64,000 nt of DNA. Origin: Bacillus luti. Its GTDB lineage: Bacteria; Bacillota; Bacilli; Bacillales; Bacillaceae_G. The notes beneath the pieces were generated by a model, which saw nothing but the letters and a program-made list of their open reading frames with translations, did not search any database and had not been told where the DNA came from. Of the stretch, positions 1 to 8,807 are shown in pieces. Position numbers and translations under genes: made by a program. The stretch spans positions 84,955 to 148,954 of the forward strand of contig NZ_MACI01000003.1 of assembly GCF_001884105.1 (NCBI RefSeq), read 5' to 3'. Each line of letters starts with the position of its first letter. Within the stretch, counting starts at the first letter, position 1.

Positions 1-66
1 CTTACAGAAATTGGACAAGTATTGGCGAAATATTTGAAGGAAAAGAAAGGAGTAAGTAAAATATGA
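1..66 (+). CDS. dhbF: C-terminal tail of an NRPS, probably bacillibactin synthetase DhbF (partial)
   Basis: Only the last 21 codons lie in the window (open at the left edge, ending in TGA at 64-66). The visible residues look like the final helix of a carrier or thioesterase region and carry no motif. The identification rests on context: the stop overlaps the ATG of an MbtH gene by two bases, and MbtH, an exporter and a PPTase follow, the usual order after dhbF in the B. cereus group. DhbF would activate glycine and threonine and release the cyclic trilactone siderophore. It could be another NRPS. Confidence 0.6.
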   Translation, partial: LTEIGQVLAKYLKEKKGVSKI

Positions 67-287
67 CGAATCCGTTTGAAAATGATAATTACACATACAA
101 AGTATTAAAAAATGAGGAGGGCCAGTATTCTCTCTGGCCTGCCTTTCTTGATGTACCTATTGGATGGAATGTCGTACATGAAGAAGCTAGCAGACAAGTT
201 TGCTTACAATATGTTGAAACTAACTGGAAAGATTTGAATCCAAAAAGAAATCAAGTTGGTGGAAAAATATTAGTAGGAAAACGATAA
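63..287 (+). CDS. MbtH-like NRPS accessory protein
   Basis: 74 residues, the normal size for the MbtH family. The hallmark residues are visible: N3 and F5 near the start, then SLWPAF followed by P-x-GW, and a conserved W late in the protein. MbtH proteins bind the adenylation domains of NRPSs in the cytoplasm and are needed for their solubility or activity, so this one most likely serves the DhbF-type synthetase whose stop codon overlaps its start. Translational coupling is likely in both directions, since its own TAA shares a base with the next ATG. Confidence 0.93.
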   Translation: MTNPFENDNYTYKVLKNEEGQYSLWPAFLDVPIGWNVVHEEASRQVCLQYVETNWKDLNPKRNQVGGKILVGKR

Positions 288-1729
288 TGAAGGCAAAAAT
301 AAACCCAAAAGTAGTTGTAAGTATCGTTTATATTACAGCGATGTTTATGGCTGCAATGGATGCAACGATTGTAAATGTAGCACTACAAACGATAAGTAAG
401 GAACTACAAGTGCCACCATCTGCGATGGGGACAGTTAATGTTGGGTATTTAGTTAGCTTAGCTGTTTTCCTTCCAATTTCCGGTTGGTTAGGAGATCGCT
501 TTGGTACGAAAAGAGTATTTCTAGCTGCTCTTTTCGTATTTACAACTGCGTCTGCATTATGTGGAATAGCAAACGATATTACTTCATTGAATATATATCG
601 CATCATTCAAGGTGCTGGTGGGGGGCTTTTAACACCAGTTGGGATGGCGATGTTATTCCGAACATTTTCACCAGAGGAAAGGCCGAAAATTTCTCGGTTT
701 ATTGTGTTGCCAATTGCTGTCGCACCGGCAGTAGGACCAATTATTGGTGGCTTTTTTGTAGATCAAATGTCTTGGCGCTGGGCATTTTATATTAATTTAC
801 CATTTGGAATTATGGCGTTACTATTCGGTCTTCTATTTTTAAAAGAGCATATTGAAAAATCAGCTGGTCGCTTTGATTCTCTCGGTTTTATTCTTTCAGC
901 ACCAGGATTTGCGATGCTAATCTATGCGCTTAGCCAAGGACCATCAAAAGGTTGGGTTTCTCCAGGGATTATAAGTACTGGAATAGTTGGGATTGTATTC
1001 ATTACATTGTTTATTATTGTAGAACTTAGAGTAGAGCAACCGATGTTAGATTTACGCTTATTAAAAGAACCAGTCTTTAGAAAAATGAGTCTTATTTCAT
1101 TGTTCTCATCAGCTGGTTTACTAGGAATGTTATTTGTTTTTCCGCTTATGTATCAAAATGTAATAGGGGTTTCCGCACTGGAATCAGGCCTTACGACATT
1201 CCCAGAGGCGATTGGATTAATGATATCGTCACAGATTGTGCCATGGTCATATAAGAAATTAGGAGCTCGTAAGGTAATTTCTATAGGGTTAATTTGTACG
1301 GCGATTATCTTTGTTTTATTAAGTTTTGTAAATCATGATACGAACCCATGGCAAATACGGACATTATTGTTTGGCATAGGTATTTTCTTAGGTCAGTCTG
1401 TTGGAGCAGTTCAATTTTCTGCATTTAACAATATAACGCCACCTTCTATGGGGAGAGCGACTACTATTTTTAACGTACAAAATCGATTAGGATCTGCAAT
1501 AGGAGTTGCAGTTTTAGCTAGTATACTAGCTGGTTTTGGGAATAATAGTGTACAAAATAATGCTCCAGCCGATTTCTTACCATATCAAGCAGCATTAATT
1601 GGATCTGCACTATTTTTACTAGTAGCATTACTATTTTCTTTACGTATTTCTGATAAAGAGGTAATGTCAAAGAAGAAAGAAAAAATATTATCTGTATCAC
1701 AAACAGAGAAAGAACTTGTCAATGAATAG
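287..1729 (+). CDS. DHA2-type MFS drug/siderophore exporter
   Basis: 480 residues with about 14 hydrophobic segments, as in the EmrB/QacA (DHA2) branch of the major facilitator superfamily. The N-terminal segment has the D-A-T-I-V-N-V-A-L motif of the first helix and the GDRFGTKR loop between helices 2 and 3. The start overlaps the MbtH stop (TAATG), so the gene is in the siderophore operon. The likely job is proton-driven export of bacillibactin across the cytoplasmic membrane; the family alone would also allow a multidrug role. The C-terminal tail is basic and cytoplasmic. Confidence 0.85.
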   Translation: MKAKINPKVVVSIVYITAMFMAAMDATIVNVALQTISKELQVPPSAMGTVNVGYLVSLAVFLPISGWLGDRFGTKRVFLAALFVFTTASALCGIANDITSLNIYRIIQGAGGGLLTPVGMAMLFRTFSPEERPKISRFIVLPIAVAPAVGPIIGGFFVDQMSWRWAFYINLPFGIMALLFGLLFLKEHIEKSAGRFDSLGFILSAPGFAMLIYALSQGPSKGWVSPGIISTGIVGIVFITLFIIVELRVEQPMLDLRLLKEPVFRKMSLISLFSSAGLLGMLFVFPLMYQNVIGVSALESGLTTFPEAIGLMISSQIVPWSYKKLGARKVISIGLICTAIIFVLLSFVNHDTNPWQIRTLLFGIGIFLGQSVGAVQFSAFNNITPPSMGRATTIFNVQNRLGSAIGVAVLASILAGFGNNSVQNNAPADFLPYQAALIGSALFLLVALLFSLRISDKEVMSKKKEKILSVSQTEKELVNE

Positions 1730-1786
1730 CAATATACGTAAGCTTTTTAATAAAATTTGATATTAGTAGTAAAAAGGAGAGTTTAC

Positions 1787-2536
1787 ATGATAGAAAGTAA
1801 AGTTGTAGATTCTATACCAACTCTGAATGAGAATGATTGTCAAATATGGTGGGCCAGAATTTCAGATTTACAATCATGGCATTACAATTTACTAAATGAT
1901 GTTGAGAGAGAGAAAGCAAATTCTTATCATCATTCGGCAGATCGTGCCCGTTTTATAATAGGTTGTGTAATTAGTAGATTAGTTCTTGGTAAAATACTTT
2001 CTATGTCGCCAGTTCAAGTACCGATTGACCGAATGTGCCCAGTATGTAAGTTACAACATGGCAGGCCACAATTGCCAGAAGGGATGCCACAACTATCAGT
2101 ATCACATTCAGGCGATTGGGTTGTCGTTGCATTTACAAAATCTGCACCTGTGGGCGTTGATGTTGAACAAATGAATCCAAATGTAGATGTTAGGAAAATG
2201 GCAGAGGGCGTATTAACAGATATTGAAATAGCGCAAGTTATGAAATTACCTAATGAGCAAAAAATAGAAGGTTTTTTAACATATTGGACTCGAAAAGAAG
2301 CGGTACTGAAAGCGACAGGTGAAGGATTATTGATTCCACCAGTACATATTACAGTATCAGCTCCAAATGATCCTCCAAAATTGTTGGATTTTAATGATAG
2401 GCAAGAGTTAGTTGAAAATACAGTGATAGAAGATGTAAGCCCTTGTTTAGATCATATGGCTTCCGTAGCAATATTCAGTAAAGAAGTGACCGAAATTACA
2501 CAATTAGACGCAGTATCGCTTTTAAATCTTAAATAA
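1787..2536 (+). CDS. Sfp-type 4'-phosphopantetheinyl transferase
   Basis: Transfers the phosphopantetheine arm of CoA to carrier domains. Both family motifs are present: GVDVEQ (Mg2+-binding Asp and Glu) near residue 123 and W-T-R-K-E-A about 50 residues later, with a typical length near 249. The ATG at 1787 is chosen because AAAAAGGAGAG sits 6 to 8 bases upstream; an in-frame TTG at 1757 has no such site. Position at the end of the siderophore operon suggests it activates DhbB, DhbF and DhbE partners. A cysteine-rich patch (C-P-V-C) near residue 77 is common in Bacillus members. Confidence 0.92.
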   Translation: MIESKVVDSIPTLNENDCQIWWARISDLQSWHYNLLNDVEREKANSYHHSADRARFIIGCVISRLVLGKILSMSPVQVPIDRMCPVCKLQHGRPQLPEGMPQLSVSHSGDWVVVAFTKSAPVGVDVEQMNPNVDVRKMAEGVLTDIEIAQVMKLPNEQKIEGFLTYWTRKEAVLKATGEGLLIPPVHITVSAPNDPPKLLDFNDRQELVENTVIEDVSPCLDHMASVAIFSKEVTEITQLDAVSLLNLK

Positions 2537-2571
2537 GTTTAATAAAATATTTTATAGAAGAGGTGTTCCTC

Positions 2572-3114
2572 ATGTTAGTAGCCGAAAATAGAACAAATGA
2601 ATCCACTTATAATGTACAAGCAATTAAAAGTATTTTATTTTCTGGAGATACGTCATCTATTCATGCTTTAGAAAAGCTTTTGAATGATACAGTTCAGTTT
2701 GATGTTTTCGAACAAGAGATACTTGATAGACAGTACATTCCGAAAGAAGTAAAGAATTTCTTTGATAAAGATGGAACATTTCTTTACCGCGTATCTAATG
2801 TTAGTTATAAAGGTAAGGTGTTATCTGAAAATCTAATTTTTGCGGACACTTCGTTTTTACCGGACACAATTAAGAGTGAATTAGAGACTGGAAATATTCC
2901 AGTTGAAAAGCTTATTGAAAAGATGGAAGTAAGAAGAAACGTATTATATGAAGGGTATCAGCCTTCTGGAAATATTATTGAGTTGTTTGATGGATGTTCT
3001 GTTACGTCGAATGTTTATCTAACTAGAAAATATCAAATTGTAAGTAATTGCAAATGTATATTTTATATTTGCGAAGTATATCATGCGGAAAATATAAAGG
3101 AAATGCTTAAATAA
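2572..3114 (+). CDS. Chorismate-lyase-like (DUF98/UbiC fold) protein
   Basis: About 180 residues. The middle part, with an R-V-S-N-V-S-Y-K-G-K-V-L strand, then LPDTIKSEL, an N-I-P-V-E-K-L stretch and a following R-R-N-V-L-Y-E-G-Y, follows the order of strands in chorismate pyruvate-lyase (DUF98) proteins. The family cleaves chorismate to 4-hydroxybenzoate and pyruvate. Bacillibactin also starts from chorismate, so a chorismate-handling enzyme as the last gene of this operon is reasonable, but the function is inferred from weak similarity. The ATG at 2572 follows GAAGAGG by 9 bases; a GTG at 2563 lies inside that site. A terminator follows directly. Confidence 0.6.
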   Translation: MLVAENRTNESTYNVQAIKSILFSGDTSSIHALEKLLNDTVQFDVFEQEILDRQYIPKEVKNFFDKDGTFLYRVSNVSYKGKVLSENLIFADTSFLPDTIKSELETGNIPVEKLIEKMEVRRNVLYEGYQPSGNIIELFDGCSVTSNVYLTRKYQIVSNCKCIFYICEVYHAENIKEMLK

Positions 3115-3152
3115 ACAAAAAACCAGCCGATAAAATGGCTGGTTTTTTGTTT
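3114..3152. terminator. Bidirectional terminator between the siderophore operon and HU
   Basis: Stem AACCAGCC / GGCTGGTT with a short AT-rich loop, A-run on the left and T-run on the right, so it can stop transcription from both converging genes. Confidence 0.85.
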
Positions 3153-3423
3153 ATTTAACAGCTTCTTTTAATTCTTTACCTGCTTTAAATGCTGGAACTT
3201 TACCAGCAGCGATTTGAATTTCTTCGCCAGTTTGTGGATTACGTCCTGTACGGGCAGATCTTTCACGCACTTCAAAAGTTCCAAAGCCAATTAATTGAAC
3301 TTTATCGCCAGATTGTAATGCATTAGCAATTGTGTCAAATACAGACTGTACAGCTGCAGAAGCATCCTTTTGAGAAATATCAGCTGTTTGTGCCACATTT
3401 TTAATTAATTCTGTTTTATTCAT
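3151..3423 (-). CDS. hup: HU family DNA-binding protein
   Basis: 90 residues, the full HU length. The N-terminal helices ([10 protein letters not shown]) and the beta-arm signature [18 protein letters not shown] are intact, with the proline-tipped arm that intercalates in the minor groove. HU is a dimeric nucleoid protein that bends DNA. ATG with GAGGTG-type site upstream (CACCTC on the plus strand at 3430). Bacilli of this group carry several HU paralogues, so this may not be the main one. It is convergent with the siderophore operon. Confidence 0.95.
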   Translation of the reverse strand: MNKTELIKNVAQTADISQKDASAAVQSVFDTIANALQSGDKVQLIGFGTFEVRERSARTGRNPQTGEEIQIAAGKVPAFKAGKELKEAVK

Positions 3424-3626
3424 GTTTTCACCTCATAAAAAAATTTTGGAATAAATGTTTTAGTATAATGGATAGTAAAGATAAAGCTACTACTATGATT
3501 AGAAAGAATGCTATATAGTTATGTTAATTTCGTTGCTAGAGACTGAATCCCTGCTAATAATTGGGGATTTATTAAGAATTGATGTATAGAACAAGCTGTA
3601 TGATGAAGATGAGGGGGAATATACAG

Positions 3627-4394
3627 ATGATTTTTCGTGAAAAAAATGAGAAAGAGAGTATATTAATTCGTCAACATGATCATGGTTTTTTAGCTGGTGA
3701 GATTGCTAGTCATATAAAAGAAAATTTCTTTGAAAATCAAGAATATTTAATGGAAACTATTGATGCAATATATGAACATGATAGAGGATGGATAGGGCTT
3801 GATAAAGTACCAATTTTAAATGATGTCAAAAATATCCCGTATACATTTATGGATTGTCCAAGCTCATTGCGCTTCGTTTTTTATACGATTGGTTTGAATG
3901 AAATTGAAGAGTCTAATCCATATGGGGCATTACTTTGTAGTAAGCACTTTTTATCATTTCCATTAAACGAGGAAGATGAAGAGATGATGTCTTTTTATAA
4001 ACATGAATTGGAACGACAAAAAAGAATATTGAAAACGTTAACAAAAGAACAATTTACGATAATTGATAAACATTATAGATTACTAAAGTTTTGTGATGAG
4101 CTTTCTTTATATGTGTGTATGAATAAACCTGGTGTCAAAAAGAAAGATGAAATTGACTTATTTAAATATGGTTTTGAGGGATCAGAAATGTTTAATAGTA
4201 AAGAGGAGCAACCTATTCAAGCTGAATGGTTGGATGAAGAAACAATTCGAATTACACCGTTTCCATTTAAAAAAGAATTTTATACGTATGTAAAATATAA
4301 AACTATAAATAAACGTTCAATAGAAGAAAAAGGGATTATAAAGGCTGATAGAGAATCGGAAATGAAGAAACAAACAATTCGTTTTATAGGATAG
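3627..4394 (+). CDS. DUF3891 family protein
   Basis: 255 residues, soluble. It begins with an R-Q-H-D-H-G-F-L-A-G stretch followed by an H-D-R-G-W motif, a His/Asp pattern typical of DUF3891 proteins and loosely like metal-dependent HD-type helices. Function is unknown. The ATG at 3627 is preferred because GAGGGGG ends 9 bases upstream, although the frame stays open to a TTG at 3579. The DinB-like gene starts 14 bases after its stop, so the two are probably co-transcribed. Confidence 0.7.
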   Translation: MIFREKNEKESILIRQHDHGFLAGEIASHIKENFFENQEYLMETIDAIYEHDRGWIGLDKVPILNDVKNIPYTFMDCPSSLRFVFYTIGLNEIEESNPYGALLCSKHFLSFPLNEEDEEMMSFYKHELERQKRILKTLTKEQFTIIDKHYRLLKFCDELSLYVCMNKPGVKKKDEIDLFKYGFEGSEMFNSKEEQPIQAEWLDEETIRITPFPFKKEFYTYVKYKTINKRSIEEKGIIKADRESEMKKQTIRFIG

Positions 4395-4408
4395 GGAGGC
4401 GATTTAGA

Positions 4409-4939
4409 TTGAAGGATTACATGTTAAAACAGTTTGATTACCATGCTTGGGCTAATACAAAATTATTCAGTCGACTAAAGGAATTACCAAACTATGAGAC
4501 AATTTTTAATGAACAGATACGGAGTGTATTCCCATCAATTAAGGATACTTTTGCGCATATTTATATTACAGATCAAGTGTGGTTACACATATTGCATGGT
4601 AAAAGTATGAATGAGGCAATACAAGACCGAGAACATTTACGAAAACAAATCGAAACTAAATCGTTACATGAATTAGAAGAAATGTTTGAAAACATGGCAA
4701 ATCAATATAAAGAATTTTTAAGTATAATACAAGACGTAAATACGGTATTTGTTATCGAGAATCCATATGCAGGGAAATTAGAAACTTCAATTTCAGAATT
4801 AGTACAACACGTCGTAAACCATGGTACATATCATAGAGGGAATATAACAGCGATGATTCGTCAACTTGGTCATTCGTCGACAATGATGGATTTTGTACTT
4901 TATTTACATATGGTTCAGAAGGGAAAAGAATTGACATAG
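4409..4939 (+). CDS. DinB family protein
   Basis: 176 residues, all helical by appearance. The features of the DinB four-helix bundle are visible: YHAWAN near the start, a first metal His in TFAHI, and H-V-V-N-H-G-T-Y-H-R-G carrying the paired histidines near residue 138. Family members are metal-dependent, sometimes mycothiol- or bacillithiol-linked transferases. The start is a TTG at 4409, nine bases after GGGAGG; an ATG four codons later is the alternative. It forms a probable operon with the DUF3891 gene upstream. Confidence 0.82.
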   Translation: MKDYMLKQFDYHAWANTKLFSRLKELPNYETIFNEQIRSVFPSIKDTFAHIYITDQVWLHILHGKSMNEAIQDREHLRKQIETKSLHELEEMFENMANQYKEFLSIIQDVNTVFVIENPYAGKLETSISELVQHVVNHGTYHRGNITAMIRQLGHSSTMMDFVLYLHMVQKGKELT

Positions 4940-4941
4940 AG

Positions 4942-4981
4942 AAAAAGGAATGGCTTGTTTTAAATGAGCCATTCCTTTTTA
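4942..4981. terminator. Bidirectional terminator
   Basis: AAAAAGGAATGGCT and AGCCATTCCTTTTT arms face each other across a short loop between the converging DinB and symporter genes. Confidence 0.85.
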
Positions 4982-4986
4982 AGTGA

Positions 4987-6354
4987 CTAACTTGCCTGTT
5001 TTTTATGATTTTCTTTCAATTTCTCTGCTTGTAAAAAGCGATTTGTTTCAGCGACAACAATACCACTTAATCCGATTAGACCAATTAAGTTTGGAATCGC
5101 CATAAGTCCATTTGCAATATCAGCAAATGTCCATACGATGCCTAGTTTTAAATTGGCACCAATAGCGATCATAACAATGAAGATTGCCTTATAATATCGT
5201 ACTGCACCTTCTCCAAATAAATACGCTACACATTTCTCACCGTAATACGACCAACCTAAAATAGTAGAGTAGGCGAATAAAATAATTGCGATACCAAGAA
5301 TCATACTACCAGCAGTGCCGAATACAGATTGGAATGCTAGAGTTGTTGCTTCAACGCCAGTTTTACCTGATTTCCATGCACCTGTAGTTATTAATACAAG
5401 CCCTGTAATGGTACATACGATAAATGTATCAAGAAAAGTACCAGTCATAGAAACCAGTGCTTGTTTTGCAGGGGAATCAGTTTTTGCTGCCGCTGCCGCG
5501 ATAGGAGCACTTCCTAAACCAGCTTCGTTCGCAAATACACCGCGTGCCATCCCGATTTGAATAGCTGATGCAACCGTTGCACCGATAAAACCACCAGCAG
5601 CTGCAGTCCCATTAAATGCACCAGAAAAAATAAGTGAAAATGCTTCTGGAATTTGATCGTAATGATAGAAAATAATAATAAGGCCAGCGATGATATAAAA
5701 GAAAGCTTTAATAGGAACGATAAATCCAGTTACTTTCCCGATTTTTTTTACACCGCCTAAAATAACAATCGCGATTAAAAATGACATTAATATACCAGTT
5801 AAAGCAGGGGGGAAAGAGAAATTAATCCGCATTGCCTCTGCAACTGAGTTTGATTGCACCATATTACCAATACCGAAAGAAGCAGTAGTACCAAATATAG
5901 CAAATAAAACAGCGAGCCATTTCTTACCTAAACCACGTTCTAAATAATACATTGGTCCACCTGAATATTCGCCATTTTCATTACTAACACGGTATTTCAC
6001 CGCAAGAATTGCTTCGGCATACTTTGTTGCCATACCGAACAAAGCAGTAATCCACATCCAAAAAATTGCACCAGGACCACCAATTGTAACTGCGGTTGCT
6101 ACGCCTGCTATATTTCCCATTCCAATCGTTGCTGCCATAGCTGTCATGAGTGCTTGGAAGTGACTAATATCTCCAGAGGAAGATGTATCTTCTGATTTTT
6201 TAAATGCAAGTTTATGAGCGTATAATAATTTACTAAACTGTAAACCTTTTAGACGCACTGTGAGAATGATACCAGTCCCAACGAGTAACAACAAAGTTGG
6301 TAATCCCCACACGTATTGATTCATTTGTTCTAATACTTTACTTACTGTCTCCAT
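4987..6354 (-). CDS. alsT: AGCS family sodium:alanine/glycine symporter
   Basis: 455 residues with about 11 membrane segments. Family signatures: GMGNIAGVATA, which carries the sodium/amino-acid site of AGCS transporters, then GGPGAIFWMW and GMARGVFANEAGLGSA. It imports alanine, glycine or related small amino acids with sodium. ATG at 6354 is set by AAAGGAG six bases upstream. The transcript carries a tandem glycine riboswitch and a terminator just before the gene, so glycine is at least one effector and probably a substrate. The symbol is by similarity; several AGCS paralogues exist in bacilli. Confidence 0.88.
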   Translation of the reverse strand: METVSKVLEQMNQYVWGLPTLLLLVGTGIILTVRLKGLQFSKLLYAHKLAFKKSEDTSSSGDISHFQALMTAMAATIGMGNIAGVATAVTIGGPGAIFWMWITALFGMATKYAEAILAVKYRVSNENGEYSGGPMYYLERGLGKKWLAVLFAIFGTTASFGIGNMVQSNSVAEAMRINFSFPPALTGILMSFLIAIVILGGVKKIGKVTGFIVPIKAFFYIIAGLIIIFYHYDQIPEAFSLIFSGAFNGTAAAGGFIGATVASAIQIGMARGVFANEAGLGSAPIAAAAAKTDSPAKQALVSMTGTFLDTFIVCTITGLVLITTGAWKSGKTGVEATTLAFQSVFGTAGSMILGIAIILFAYSTILGWSYYGEKCVAYLFGEGAVRYYKAIFIVMIAIGANLKLGIVWTFADIANGLMAIPNLIGLIGLSGIVVAETNRFLQAEKLKENHKKQAS

Positions 6355-6373
6355 CGTTATTCTCCTTTTTTTA

Positions 6374-6409
6374 GAAAAAATAAAAACCACTTCAAGTAAA
6401 TGAAATGGT
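6374..6409 (-). terminator. Intrinsic terminator in the riboswitch expression platform
   Basis: Read on the minus strand: arms CCATTTCA and TGAAGTGG around TTTAC, one G-U pair, followed by a T-rich run. It lies about 20 bases before the symporter SD, so it can stop the transcript before the gene. Confidence 0.75.
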
Positions 6410-6468
6410 CTCTGGAGAAACAAGGAATAGAAAAATAAACCGATACAAATCGGCTTTTTCTTTCGCTT

Positions 6469-6690
6469 GTCTCTGTCCTTTTACCTGAGAGATTATCCGC
6501 TAAAATAGCGGATTTGCTCCTTCGGTGCTCGTTTTCCTCCGCGCTACAAAAAAGCGAGAGGGAGTCTCTCCAGAGATTCGTCCCCATGCAGTTCTACTTG
6601 TAACCAAGACCTGAGAGTTTCAAAGTTGATTCAGCAACTTTTTGCCCCGTCGGTAGATCAATAGACCTTCTCCTGAATGGTTCATCCGAA
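6469..6690 (-). promoter_or_regulatory. Tandem glycine riboswitch
   Basis: On the minus strand two copies of the glycine aptamer core are readable: CCGACGGGGCAAA with CTCTCAGG downstream (first), then CACCGAAGGAGCAAA with CTCTCAGGTAAAAGGACAGAG (the longest conserved block, shown here as two parts joined) for the second. Tandem aptamers joined by a short linker are the classic arrangement. The RNA leads into the terminator at 6374-6409 and the AGCS symporter. Whether glycine turns the gene on or off cannot be told from the sequence alone. Confidence 0.9.
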
Positions 6691-6791
6691 TTATAAAATT
6701 TATAAAAATATTGATTGTAAATCAATAAAAACATTATAGACAGACAAAATGTGAAATGCAATCTTTTTTTATTTTAAAATAGTAAACAGTT

Positions 6792-7367
6792 TTATTTTTT
6801 TGCAAGTCCTAATTTCTCTTCAACTTCAGTTAAAGTAGATAAAGCGATGACAATATGTTGATCTGCAAGCCCTAAAGCATGTCTTGTATTTTCAATTATT
6901 GCACTGTTGGGAGTAGAGTTAGTGGTTCCGTCTATAATTAAATCCGCCGCGTTTTTCATAAATTTAGAAGCAGTCTTAAATTCAGTTGTGAAATAAACTA
7001 GTTGTTCTTGTATTTGTACTTCCGATATATTTTCTTTAATTTTCATAGTGTCTATTTCGTTCATAATTTTTTCATATTGTTTGGAAATAGCACTCATTGT
7101 AACTAATAGTTTATCTCTGTTTACTGAATCTCCGTTCGTGTTAATTTCTTCCCAAGCAGGTAACCAATCTTTTTCGATGATATCATTATAATTATTAGTT
7201 AATTCATTAATTTTAGGTTGCAATTTAGTTTTGAATGTTTTTGTATCAACCGTTTCTACAGTGACTTTTTCGTTATTATTTTTATCTTTAATCGTGTAGA
7301 AAACTGTACTGGTAATGATAAAAATAGAAATAACAATTGTCCATTTATTTAAAAGCAATTTCTTCAA
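6792..7367 (-). CDS. Membrane-anchored extracellular protein of unknown function
   Basis: 191 residues. One N-terminal membrane segment (about residues 9-26, no lipobox cysteine) follows a basic start, so the rest probably sits outside the cell. The body is charged and helical, with spaced leucines and isoleucines suggesting a helical bundle. No family is recognised. The start is a TTG nine bases after GGAGG. It stands alone between the riboswitch region and a plus-strand gene. Confidence 0.65.
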   Translation of the reverse strand: MKKLLLNKWTIVISIFIITSTVFYTIKDKNNNEKVTVETVDTKTFKTKLQPKINELTNNYNDIIEKDWLPAWEEINTNGDSVNRDKLLVTMSAISKQYEKIMNEIDTMKIKENISEVQIQEQLVYFTTEFKTASKFMKNAADLIIDGTTNSTPNSAIIENTRHALGLADQHIVIALSTLTEVEEKLGLAKK

Positions 7368-7522
7368 TGTGTAACGCCTCCAAAGTTAAAAATTCTATAA
7401 TTACAATATATAACAGTAATGTTATTAAAGGTAGGTAATTTAGGATAGAATTAACTATATATACTTAAATAATCGAATTTAGTAAAATGATGAAAGTACT
7501 ATGCGAGAAGAAAGGGTTTTTA

Positions 7523-7831
7523 TTGAAAATGAATAGAAGAAAACTAGTTTCAAATATTTCAATTGCTGTGTTATTAGTTAGTTTAATTGCATTCATATTT
7601 ATGAATAAAGAATCTAAAATTAAAGATTTTCCAGTGCCAATGTCAGCAATTCATATTAATGATGATAATGAAGAGGATTATAAATATATAAGTGTAATGC
7701 CTATTAAGAAGGTAATTGGATGGGAGGACTTAGGCGAAAACGGGCATACTGTTAGTTTTAAAAAAGGGGAAAGGAAGGTAACGATATTACATTATCCGGG
7801 AGAAATTACATATTATATATTTGAAAAATAA
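7523..7831 (+). CDS. Small single-pass membrane protein, unknown function
   Basis: About 102 residues: a basic start (K-M-N-R-R-K), one membrane helix to about residue 29, then a compact charged domain ending in an aromatic strand. No family recognised. The start is uncertain: TTG 7523 sits 6 bases after AAAGGG, ATG 7529 sits 12 bases after it, and the frame is open further upstream to 7487. A hairpin terminator follows. Confidence 0.6.
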   Translation: MKMNRRKLVSNISIAVLLVSLIAFIFMNKESKIKDFPVPMSAIHINDDNEEDYKYISVMPIKKVIGWEDLGENGHTVSFKKGERKVTILHYPGEITYYIFEK

Positions 7832-7844
7832 TTGATAATGAAAG

Positions 7845-7893
7845 AGATAGGAAGTGAATAATATTGTAGGATTGTTTACTTCCTATCTTTTTT
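7845..7893 (+). terminator. Rho-independent terminator
   Basis: Arms GATAGGAAGT and ACTTCCTATC followed by a T-run. Confidence 0.8.
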
Positions 7894-7976
7894 GAATTTT
7901 AATTCTGAATTATTTGAATTATAATTACTATGTGTATAGAATAAAATAATATTTAGTATGGAGATGAGATGATAAT

Positions 7977-8795
7977 TTGCCAAGTATAAAAAAGATAGGT
8001 CGTTTTTGTCCTACTGATGATGAAGGGTATATTATAAATGATGCACATATTGAAAAAGTTCAACCTATATTTATGGTGGTAATACAAGAAATAAAAAATA
8101 CCTGTTGTGAATTGTTACAGGATGATTTACACAGTGTTTATATAAGAGGCTCAATTCCAAGGGGGATTGGAATTGAAGGAATTGCAGATTTAGATGTGAT
8201 TATAGTGGTACGAAAGGATCCTAAATTAATAGACTTAAGCTGGCGAAAGAAACTAGAAGTTCAAAGTTTGCAAAAGTTTAATTGTATAGCAGGAGTGGAA
8301 TTGAGTTTTTACAGTGAAAAAGAAGTGATAAATTCCAAGAGTTTTTCTTTTATAAGCTTCATGATACAGACACATGGAGTATGTATATTTGGTGAAGATG
8401 TAACATTGTCTTTACCTAAATATAAAGTTAGTCAGGAGTTAGCCTATGAACACCTTATTCAATTGCGGAAACAAATTGGACAAGCACGCAAAGAATTAAT
8501 TCATAATAAAGGCGTGGATGATATTGCGGATTGTTGCCGTTGGATAATGAAGATCATAATCAGAGCAGGTCTAGCATTAACTATTGATAGAGAAGGGCTG
8601 TATTCAAGAGATTTATACCCAGCGTATACACTATTCAGTAAGCATTTTCCCGAACAAGAAGAAAATATGAGAAAGGCATTACAATATGTAATTGAACCGA
8701 TAAATGATATAAATGAAATTTTATTATTTTTAAATACGTTTGGTGAATGGCTGATAGAAAGAGCGGATGCTTTTTTGAATACTATAGATAACTAG
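7977..8795 (+). CDS. Nucleotidyltransferase-domain protein
   Basis: 272 residues. The Pol-beta-type nucleotidyltransferase core is visible near residues 56-77: Y-I-R-G-S-I-P-R-G followed by A-D-L-D-V-I-I-V, giving the GS motif and the D-x-D metal pair. A third acidic strand (VELSFY) lies about 35 residues later. The C-terminal half is helical. Such proteins transfer nucleotides to antibiotics, RNA or proteins; the target here is unknown. The start is a TTG with a weak site (GGAGATGAG about 11 bases upstream), so poor expression or a different start is possible. Confidence 0.7.
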   Translation: MPSIKKIGRFCPTDDEGYIINDAHIEKVQPIFMVVIQEIKNTCCELLQDDLHSVYIRGSIPRGIGIEGIADLDVIIVVRKDPKLIDLSWRKKLEVQSLQKFNCIAGVELSFYSEKEVINSKSFSFISFMIQTHGVCIFGEDVTLSLPKYKVSQELAYEHLIQLRKQIGQARKELIHNKGVDDIADCCRWIMKIIIRAGLALTIDREGLYSRDLYPAYTLFSKHFPEQEENMRKALQYVIEPINDINEILLFLNTFGEWLIERADAFLNTIDN

Positions 8796-8807
8796 AAGAA
8801 TATAATC

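Noticed and set aside
6357-6587. 76-codon minus-strand frame
   Set aside because: It is read through the glycine riboswitch RNA; no start site or protein features.
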